Below are positions 29,371-38,143 of a stretch of DNA of 64,000 nt, piece after piece. The position numbers were made by a program, and so were the translations under genes. This DNA is from Stomoxys calcitrans (taxonomy: Eukaryota > Arthropoda > Insecta > Diptera > Muscidae): positions 16,231,650 to 16,295,649 of the forward strand of contig NC_081555.1 in the NCBI RefSeq assembly GCF_963082655.1. Direction: 5' to 3'. The notes beneath the pieces are model-generated. The model was not told where the DNA came from, did not search any database, and was given only the letters and a program-made list of their open reading frames with translations. The first letter of the stretch is position 1, and every line of letters begins with the position of its first letter.

Positions 29371-32300
29371 CTGGAAAAAAGATCAAAAAAAGAAATCCCC
29401 CACTTAAATTAAAGTTTGTTGATTGCATTCCCAAAATATCCACCTGGTATAACAGTTTTTAAACCACCAGCCACCACGAAATCCTATGGCACAATTGTGT
29501 CGAGGTTGTTTGTCCATATCATTATCCACATCAAAGGTGGAGAACATCATGCCCTTGTGCGGTTCCAAAGCATCTCCAGCATCGCCTTGGTAATTACCTA
29601 AAATTTTCAGCTTAAAGCCTTCAAATGCCCTTCCAATCTCAAAAAGATCATAGTGGGCATAACGCATTTCATTATCCCAATCTTTTAGCACCACCAATAG
29701 TTCATGTGGAGCACTAGAGGTCATATTGTGTATCTCTTCTAAGCCTAAGAAAAATTCTCCATGCGGTGCATTGCCAAAGCCATAGCGATATGCGCTCCAA
29801 TTGCGATAGAAATTGACAGAGCCATCGAAACGTTTGAGTATGGTTATCCAGTTGGAGCTTAAAAATATGTGAAAATTTAAATAAAAGAGTTTTTTGAATG
29901 ATAGTCAATTTTAACAAAAGTTGCTTGGTAGCCCCAAGCAACCCCAAGAAATTTTATTTAATCCTTAAAATTTGTTCACCTCTTAAATATTGGGTTGCCC
30001 AAAAAGTAATTGCGGATTTTTTCATATAGTCGGCGTTGACAAATTTTTTCACAGCTTGTGACTCTGTAATTGCATTCTTTCTTCTGTCAGTTATCAGCTG
30101 TTACTTTAAGCTTGCTTTAGAAAAAAAGTGTAAAAAAAGTATATTTGATTTAAGTTCATTCTAAGTTTTATGAAAAATGCATTTACTTTGTTTTAAAAAA
30201 TCCGCAATTACTTTTTGGGCAACCCAATTCAATTATTAATCCTTACCTTTTGCGATACTCCAAACTATTGTCGACCAGATATTGCTTTTGATGCTCCTTG
30301 CTCTCTTTTAGGTAAATCAGTTGTTTGTGCTGGTCTTCTAGCCTGGAAAAGGGACATTTTCAACCATTAAACCTTTTTCACTTTAAATTAAACTATTAAT
30401 GGGCAAAACTTTTATGCATCCCTGCCTTGGGGCTTCCCAGATTTTTATGCTTTCGGCAAATCAGGGCAATTCGGCAATCAGTTTACAGCCCCCTTTTGGC
30501 ATGGAACAATTCAACTCTCAACCACCTTTCATTAAAACGCCATATTGTCCCGTTCGTGTACCAGTCCATTCGGGGAATTATTGTGGGGGGGGGGGGGGGG
30601 TCCCCCATCCCTGGCGTTTCAACCCAAATTTTTATGTAAGTTTAATTTTTTACTCCCCAATACCTTTCGTTTGAGTCCCATACTGTCCAAATCGGCCTGC
30701 ATGTCCGTTTGGGTACTTTTTATGGTGGGGCGATCCTCCTAGGATCTACCCCGGCCGATACGGGATAACTATGAGCACCACACAGGCTGCAACTTTGAGC
30801 TCCGACTTGTGTGGTGTCCATCGTCATTACGGGAAGCTTAGCTGAAAGCTACCGGGCACATCCACAGGTTGTGGATGGTGGAAAGCCCCATTTTTATGCG
30901 GAATAACTGCAAATGCGGCCGTGGGTAGTCAACGATTATCGAGAGGAGAATCTCAGTGAGGGGTCATGTGGCACTGACTCTTAATTAAATACTGAATGCC
31001 AATGATACTCGAGATGACAAAGCGAGTTATTGGCGCCTTCAAATAACCAATGGCCAACATCAGTGTCTGTTCCCAGGTTAGGGGCGGCTGGAGGCGAGCG
31101 TTGGATCTTGGAGCAAGCGGCTCGCCACAACGAGGGATACATATGTAATCCCAGAAAACCCATGCCGTTGGGTCGCTGGGCCAGTAACCCCCCCCCCCCC
31201 CCCCCCTGTCCGTCTCTCCGTTCAAACCGCATGTCATGCATTGGGTGTATACTGCAGCGGTCAGGCCTATAATGCTAAATGGTGTTGTGGTGCGGTGGAC
31301 GGCGCTTTCAAAGTCCACCTAATGTTCAATACTTATCTGTATCCCATTTAGCTATGTCCGTCTGTCTGTCTCTCCGTTCAAACCGCATGTCATGCATTGG
31401 GTGTATACTGCAGCGGTCAGGCCTATAATGTTAAATGGTGTTGTGGCGCGGTGGACGGCGCTTTCAAAGTCCACCTAACGTTCAATACTTATCTGTATCC
31501 GATTTAGCTATGTCCGTCTGTCTGTCTCTCCGTTCAAACCGCATGTCATGCATTGGGTGTATACTGCAGTGGTCAGGCCTATAATGCTAAATGGTGTTGT
31601 GGTGCGGTGGACGGCGCTTTCAAAGTCCACCTAATGTTCAATACTTATCTGTATCCGATTTAGCTATGTCCGTCTGTCTGTCTCTCCGTTCAAACCGCAT
31701 GTCATGCATTGGGTGTATACTGCAGTGGTCAGGCCTATAATGCTAAATGGTGTTGTGGTGTGGTGGACGGCGCTTCCAAAGTTCACCTAATGTTCAATAC
31801 TTATCTGTATCCGATTTAGCTATGTCCGTCTGTCTTTCTGTCCATGTTAATTTGTGTATAAACTACAGGTCGAAATTTTCATCCGATTGTCTTCAAATTT
31901 GGTACGGGCATGTTTTTCGGCCTAGAGACGAGGCCTATTGAATTTGAACACTCCAAATTATGTGGCCTAAACTAGACTTGAAGAGGTCTGCAACTTTGCT
32001 GGCGCTGGCTAGAAAAGCTGTCTCAGTCATTGTGTTCGACTGTTAAGGGACTGATTTCTTTGAAAACCTATCTGATTTAGTGGACTCGTAGAACATTCGC
32101 AAATTGTTGGACTTTTTAAGCGATCTCGATGGTTGAACGGTTGGCACTATAAGGTATCGTCTTTCACGTGTTCCTGTGGTATCAAAACGTCTAAGTGAGT
32201 CTGATGGCAGACTGCCACTAAAGCCTAGCCTATCATTGGTTTAGTACATAGTTCGACAGTGGTGAGAATAAAAAATGTTGGCTCTTTGAAACTTTAAGGC

Positions 32301-35300
32301 CGTTTCAACTTCATTTGACTGTTTTTCTGATTTTTTATCTACACTGGACATTTGTTTTACTTACTTGGCATTCATGTTCTCTGATCTAAAAATCACAAAA
32401 TCAAATTATTATCACCCAAGTTCTAACCATTGTCATGTTGAAATACTTACTCCTTCGCCAAGTTACCGAGAATTTGAGTTGAATTTACTGTCTGTTCCAT
32501 CAAGGTATTCAATTTAGTGAAAAGATATGTCCAAAGGGCTACTCTATCATCGTGTAGGTTAGGGTTCTGAGAAAATTGAAGTTTAAGAGGTTAGGTTATT
32601 TTATTTAAATTTTTATACCCACCACCATAGGATGGGGTATACTAATCAAGGCATTCCGATTGTAATACCTCGAAATATTCGTCTAAGATCCCATAAAGTA
32701 TATCTTGATCGTTTCGACATTCTGAGTCGATCTAGCCATGCCCGTCCGTCGGTCTGTAAAAATCACGATAGCGGTCGAGCGCGTAAAGCTAGCCGCTTGA
32801 AATTTTGTCCATGAACATTCCACTAAGGAACAGGGGCAAACTTCTCACCTATCAATAAGTGCAGTCCGATTCTAGTTTAAGCTCAATGATAAGGGGGCAC
32901 CTTTTTACAGCCGAGTCCGAACGGCGTGCCGCAGTGCGACGCCTCTTTGGAGAGAAGTTTTACATGGCATTGTACCTCACAAATGTAGGCCGCGTTAGGA
33001 GGGGAAAGCCACCGATGAAAAATTTTTCAGGTGTTCTCTCCAGGATTCGAACCCAGGCGTTCAGCGTTATTGGCGGACATGCTTACCTCTGCGCTACGGT
33101 GGCCTCTCTTGAAATTTTGCACAAATACTTCTTTTTGATGTAGGTTATTTGTGATTGGAAATGGGCCATATCGGTTCAGATTTAGATATAGCTCCCATGT
33201 AAACCGGTCTCCCGATTTGACTTCTGAGCCCCTAAAAGCCGCAATTTTTGTCCGAATTGGCTGAAATTTTGCATGTTGTGTTTCACTATGACATCCATCA
33301 ACTGTGCTAAGTACGGTCCAAATGGCTCTATAGCCTGATATAGCTCTCATATAAACCGATCTCCCGATTTTACCTATTAAACCCTTACAAGCCGTAAGTT
33401 TTGTCCGATTTGGCTGAAATTTTGCACGTAGTGTAACATTATGACCTGATATAGCACCCATATGAGCCGATCTCCCGATTTGACTTCCTAAGCCCTTTAA
33501 GACGTAATTTTTATCCGATTTGGCAGAAATTTTGCATGCGATGTTCTGTTGTGACTCTCGACAACTGTGCTAAGTACGGTCCAAATCGGTCCAAATTGGT
33601 CTAAATCGGTCCAAATCGGTCCAAATCGGTCTAAATTCGTCCAAAACGGTCCAAATCGGTCTATAACCTGATAAAGCTCCATATAAACCGATCTCCCGAT
33701 TTGACTTCTGAGCCCGTACAAGCCGTAATTTTTGTCTGAATTGGCAGAAATTTTGATTTTGTACTTTTTTGGTTTCTGATTTTTGTACTTTTCTGTTACG
33801 ACTTTCAACAACTGTCCAACCAGCGGTCCAAATCGGTGTATAACCTGATTTAGCTCCCATATAAACCGATCTCCCTATTTGACTTTCTAAGCCCTTCAAG
33901 CCCCAATTTTTATCCAATTTGGCTGAAATTTGGCATGTAGTATTCTGTTATGACTTCCAACAACCGAGCCTAGTACGGTCCACATCGGTCTATAACCAGA
34001 TATAGCTTCCATATTTTAGCAGAATCCATGGTGGTGGGCTCCCAAGATTCGGCCCGGCCGAATTTAGGCAGCTTTATCTTGTTTATTATACCAACCACCG
34101 AAGGATAGGGGTATATTAATTTTATCAATGCGGTTGCAACACATCGAAATATCCATTTCCGACCCTATAAAGTATATATTCTTGATCAGCGTAAAAATCT
34201 GGGACGATTTAGCCAAGTCTGTTCGTCTTTCCGTTTGTCTGTTTTGAAATCACGCTACAGTCTTCAAAAATAGAGATATTGAGCTGAAACTTTGCACAGG
34301 TTCTTTTTTTTGTCTATAAGCAGGCCTAGTTTGAAGATGGTCTATATCGGACTTAATCTTGATATAGTCCCCATATAGACCGATCCGCCGATTTAGGTTC
34401 TAAGGCCCATAAAAGCTAGATTTATTATCCGATTTTGTTGAACAGTGAGTTGTGTTGGGCCCTTCGATATCCTTCTTCACTTTGGCTTAGATCGGTTCAA
34501 ATTTGGATATAGCTGCCATATAGACCGATCTTTCTATTTAAGGCTTTGGGCCCATAAAATGCGTTTTTAATGCCCGATGTCGCCAAAATTCGGAACAGTG
34601 GGTTAAGTTAAGCCCCTCGACATACTTCTGAAATATTGCAGATATCGGTGAAGATTTGAATATAGCTTCCATATAGACCGATCCGCCGATTTAAGTTCTT
34701 AGGCCCATAAAAGCCACATATATTATCCGATTTTGCTGAAATTTGGGACAGTGAGTTGTGTTAGGCCCTTCGATATCCTTCTTCACTTTGGCTTAGATCG
34801 GTTCAAATTTGGATATAGCTGCCATATAGCCGTATCTTGCGATTTAAGGTTTTGGGCCCATAAAAGGCGTTTTTATTGCCCGATGTCGCCGAAATTTGGA
34901 ACAGTGGGTTAAGTTAAGCCCCTCGACATACTTCTGAAATATTGCAGATATCGGTGAAGATTTGAATATAGCTGCCATATAGACCGATCCGCCGATTTAA
35001 GTTCTTAGGCCCATAAAAGCCACATATATTATCCGATTTTGCTGAAAATTGGGACAGTGAGTTGTGTTAGTCCCTTCGACATTCTTCTTTATTTTGGCCC
35101 CGATCGGTTCAGATTTGGATATAGCTGCCATATAGACCGATCTTTCTATTTAAGGCTTTGGGCCTATAAAATGCGCTTTTATTGTCCGATGTCGCCGAAA
35201 TTTGGGACAGTGAGTTAAGTTAAGCCCCTCGACATACTTTTGCAATATGGCAGAGATCGGTGAAGATTTGGATATAGCTGCCATATAGACCGATCCGCCG

Positions 35301-37451
35301 ATTTAGGTTCTTAGGCCCATAAAAGCTACATTTATTATCCGATTTTGCTGAAATTTGGGACAGTGAGTTGTGTTAGGCCCTTCGACATTCTTCTTTATTT
35401 TGGTCCCGATCGGTTCAGATTTGGATATAGCTGCCATATTGACCAATCTCCCGATTTAGGGTCTTAGGCCCAGAAAAGCCACATTTATTACCCAATTTTG
35501 CCGAAATTTGAGACAGTGAGTTTTGTTAGGCCCCTCGACAGAGTTTTTTAATTTGGCCCAGATTGGTCCACATTTGGATATTGATGTCATATAGACTGAT
35601 CCGCCGATTTAGAGTCTTAGGCCCATAAAAGCCTCATTTATTGTCCGATTTCGGCATAATTTGGGACAGTGAGTTGTGTTAAGCCCCTTGACATACTTCT
35701 TCAATTTGGCTGAGATCGGTCTAGATTTGGATGTAGCTGCCATATAGTCCGATTTCTCGATTTAAGGTCTTAGGCCAATAAAGGACGCATTTATAGTCCG
35801 ATGTCGCCGAAATTTGGGACAGTGAGTTAGGTTAAGCCCCTCGACATATTTCTGCAATATGGCACAGATCGGTCTAGATTTGGATATAGATGTCATATAG
35901 ACCGATCCGGCGATTTAGTGTCTTAGGCCCATAAAAGCCTCATTTATTGTCCGATTTCGCCATAATTTGGGACAGTGAGTTGTGTTAGACCCTTCGACAT
36001 CTCTTTTTAATTTGGCCCAGATCGGTCTAGATTTGGATATAGCTGCCATATAGACCGATCCGCCGATTTAGGTTCTTAGGCCCATAAAAGCTACATTTAT
36101 TATCCGATTTTGCTGAAATTTGGGACAGTGAGTTGTGTTGGGCCCTTTGACATCCCTCTTTGACACGGCTCAGATCGGTCCAGATTTGGATATAGCTGCC
36201 ATATAGTCCGATCTCTCGATTTAAGGTTTTGGGTCCATAAAATTCGCAGTTATTGCCCGATTTCGCCGAAGTTTGGGACAGTGAGTTGTGTTAGGCCCTT
36301 CGACATCCTTCTTTAATTTGACCCAGATCGGTTCAAAATTGGATATAGCTGCCATATAGACCGATCTCTTGATTTAAGGTCTTAGGCCCATAAAAGTCGC
36401 ATTTATTATCCGATTTTGCAGAAATTTTGGACAGTGAGTTGTGTTAGGCCTTTTGACATCCCTCTTTAATTTGACCCAGATCGGTCCAAAATTGGATATA
36501 GCTGCCATATAGACCGATCTCTTGATTGAAGGTCTTAGGCCCATAAAAGTCGCATTTATTGCCCGATTTTGCAGAAGTTTTGGACAGTGAGTTGTGTTAG
36601 GCCCTTTGACATCCTTCTTCACTTTGGCTTAGATCGGTTCAAATTTGGATATAGACTGATCTTTCGATTTAAAGTCTTGGGCCCATACAGAGCGCATTTA
36701 TAATTCGATTTCACTGAAATTTGACAAAGTGACTTATATTAGGCTTTTCGACATCCGTGTCGCATACGGAGGCCACTGTCCGCCTATGACGCTGAACGCC
36801 TGGGTTCGAATCCTGGCGAGACCATCAGAAAAAAATTTTCAGCGGTGGTTTTCCCCTCCGAATGCTGGCAACATTTGTGAGGTACTATGCCATGTAAAAC
36901 TTCTCTCCAAAGAGGTGTCACACTGCGGCACGCCGTTCGGACTCGGCTATAAAAAGGAGGCCCCTTATCATTGAGTTTAAAACTTGAATCGGACTGCACT
37001 CATTGATATGTGAGAAGTTTGCCTCTGTTCCTTAGTGGAATGTTCATGGGCAAAATTTGCAATTTGCAAAATTGAACAATGACTTTTACTTATCAGACCA
37101 CTCAATGTCCGTGACGAATTTGATCTAAATCGGTCCATATTTCGATATAGCTGCTATGGGGGCATAAATTATGCATTTTTCACCGGATTATGACGAAAGG
37201 TAGTTTCATATATACCCGAGGTGGTGGGTATCCAAAGTTCGGCCCTGCCGAACTTAAAGCCTTTTTGTTTGATTTGATTTTTTTTAACTTCATTTTATTT
37301 TGTTTTTATGTCATTTAACATAGTGTTGTCTGATTTTCAGTTTTTTTGATTTTTCACTTGAATCACTTACTAAATACTCCTTGGTTGTGTCATCATCTGA
37401 GCAGAGAACATATCCTGAATATAGGACAAATATTATGTAACACAAATTCAT
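29253..37451 (-). CDS. FREP-D: secreted coiled-coil fibrinogen-related protein
   Basis: Five exons on the minus strand: 37451-37371, 32566-32451, 30342-30247, 29857-29444 and 29370-29253 (81+116+96+414+118 = 825 nt, 274 aa). Residues 1-17 or so are a signal peptide (MNLCYIIFVLYSGYVLCS). About 28-98 are coil (LNTLMEQTVNSTQILGNLAK, KEHQKQYLVDNSLEYRK). The fibrinogen core follows: NWITILKRFDGSVNFYRNW, GEFFLGL, HELLVVLKDWD, YAHYDLFEIG, DVDND calcium-type loop, CAIGFRGGWWFKNC, SHLNGVY, ILWDTW, AEMKIRRK. All splice sites are GT-AG. The protein lacks the N-terminal A subdomain, as FREP-B and FREP-C do. Introns contain a MITE, a SINE, DINE elements and a LINE scrap. Likely a secreted recognition or haemostasis-type factor by family; no ligand can be inferred. 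Confidence 0.88.
29444..29857 (-). CDS. FREP-D exon 4 (fibrinogen core)
   Basis: 414 nt, acceptor TTTTTAAG|CTCC, donor ACCAG|GTGGAT. It runs from SNWITIL to WWFKNCYT, including the acidic DVDND loop. Confidence 0.87.
29990..30227 (+). mobile_element. Mariner-type MITE, copy 4
   Basis: 238 bp with intact TIRs, filling most of the FREP-D intron between coil exon 3 and the fibrinogen exon. Confidence 0.9.
30247..30342 (-). CDS. FREP-D exon 3 (coil)
   Basis: 96 nt, acceptor TTTTCCAG|GCT, donor CAAAAG|GTAAGG. Same length and phases as FREP-B exon 3. Confidence 0.8.
30399..30750 (+). mobile_element. Family-2 fragment with a poly-G run
   Basis: Contains 'tacctttcgtttgagtccca' and 'ccatattgtcccg' blocks of the family seen at 3353-6092. 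It includes an uninterrupted G run of about 17 near 30584-30600 followed by TCCCCC. Confidence 0.65.
30755..31190. repeat. Dispersed repeat shared with 59890-60200
   Basis: Blocks 'agctaccgggc.c.tccaca', 'tctcagtgag', 'aaataaccaatgg' recur at 59890-60120 in the same order. The class is unclear: LINE 3' region or SINE-like. The 59.9-kb copy ends in (CAA)n. Confidence 0.55.
31188..31850 (+). repeat. 156-bp satellite, about four copies, chimeric LINE/mini-me monomer
   Basis: Exact 156-bp period (the GCTATGTCCG block recurs at 31351, 31507, 31663 and 31819). Each monomer joins a mini-me-like 'tagctatgtccgtctgtctg' part to a LINE part encoding WVYTAAVRPIMLNGVV. A C run of about 20 nt lies immediately upstream of the first copy. 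Confidence 0.85.
31960..32240 (+). pseudogene. LINE 3'-end fragment
   Basis: Plus strand, matching in reverse the 3' end of the 19.6-kb LINE: 'cgtctaagtgagtctgatgg' and 'cagactgccact', then 'aagcctagcc'. Confidence 0.65.
32451..32566 (-). CDS. FREP-D exon 2 (coil)
   Basis: 116 nt, acceptor TTCTCAG|AAC, donor AAGGA|GTAAGT in phase 2. Same length and phases as FREP-B exon 2, with a similar D-D-x-x-x-x-x-x-L-F-x-K-x-N pattern. Confidence 0.8.
32612..34083 (-). mobile_element. DINE/mini-me-like element interrupted by a SINE
   Basis: Core end 'tacccaccaccataggatgg', 'gccatgcccgtccgtcggtc', 'gcggtcgagcgcgtaaag'. The SINE follows at 32808-33107, then units and the terminal palindrome near 34060. 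It includes a local repeat of 'ggtccaaatc' at about 33577-33660. Confidence 0.85.
32808..33107 (-). mobile_element. tRNA-derived SINE, copy 2, with target duplication
   Basis: Flanked by the 12-bp direct repeat CTTGAAATTTTG at 32796-32807 and 33108-33119. The head includes a B-box-like 'ggattcgaaccc' (plus strand), and there is no coding capacity. Confidence 0.88.
34086..37270 (-). mobile_element. Long DINE-like element with dimeric higher-order units and a nested SINE
   Basis: Core end 'ccaaccaccgaaggataggg' and 'cttgatcagcgtaaaaatct', then about 16 units. From 34460 to about 35390 the units are organised as 306-bp dimers (identical landmarks at 34461/34767 and 34621/34927/35233). A SINE interrupts it near 36765, and a diverged terminus with 'cccgaggtggtgggtatcc' ends it. 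Confidence 0.82.
36765..37072 (+). mobile_element. tRNA-derived SINE, copy 3
   Basis: Plus orientation. Head 'gcctgggttcgaatcctggc', body 'gtaaaacttctctccaaaga', 3' part 'gttccttagtggaatgttca'. A 3' scrap of the same family lies at 37722-37765. Confidence 0.82.
37371..37451 (-). CDS. FREP-D exon 1 (signal peptide)
   Basis: 27 codons ending TKEYL at donor TTA|GTAAGT, phase 0, which equals the phase of FREP-A and FREP-B exon 1. Confidence 0.75.
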
Positions 37452-37543
37452 TTTTTAAGAATAAGTTTTATAAACGAATGCAACATTTTAAATTGCGACT
37501 CCCTCTTCTTAATGACTTAGATTAGCAATAAATGATTGGAATG

Positions 37544-37550
37544 TTATATA
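37544..37550 (-). promoter_or_regulatory. Candidate TATA box of FREP-D
   Basis: Minus-strand TATATAA, 93 nt upstream of the FREP-D ATG. This allows a transcription start near 37515-37520 and a leader of about 65 nt. Confidence 0.45.
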
Positions 37551-37559
37551 GAAAAAATT

Positions 37560-38143
37560 AAGTAGAATTACATTTGTAAATATTCAAAAAGGCTGATAAG
37601 TTTGCAATCAGTTTAAATAATCAACAAAATATATATACAAAAAAAAAAAAAAAAAAAAAAATAAAATAAAAAAAAAATACATTCCAAGCAAAGTCATAAA
37701 ATTCTGAAAATCGCAATCAATAGTGAGAAGTTTGCCACTGTTCCTTAATGGAATGTTCATGGGCAAATTTGCATGTGCAGTATTGCAATATTTGTAATAC
37801 TATAAACATTTTCAATATTCTGACATTCTTAACACAATGTTGATGTTTGTTTACTCTTTCGAGCTGAGCTCAGTGATCAAAAGTTTTCTGGGAATGATAA
37901 AGAAAATCCAAAGGACGCCACACATTGACCATAGTTGCACCCCCTCCTGTTTTATAAGGAATCCAAATGTAGCAGTTCTGTTTTAGAATTGTTTTTACTT
38001 GTTCGAATATAATAAATAAAAATTAAAAATAATTTAGATACAGCTTAAAACTAGAATAAATATTAACACCTAACTCATATATAATTTGATGCCGACTATT
38101 TCCATTTCTAATCAATTAATCCCATTTGGTTATTATTCTCTTC
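37560..38143. other. Intergenic region between FREP-D and the DLK-like gene
   Basis: AT-rich, with an A run near 37640-37662 and a SINE 3' scrap at 37722-37765. It presumably includes the 3' UTR of the DLK-like gene, but I see no clean minus-strand AATAAA. Confidence 0.4.

Noticed and set aside
36780..36830. tRNA-like sequence with GGTTCGAATCC
   Set aside because: It is the head of a tRNA-derived SINE present in three copies; no complete cloverleaf can be drawn.
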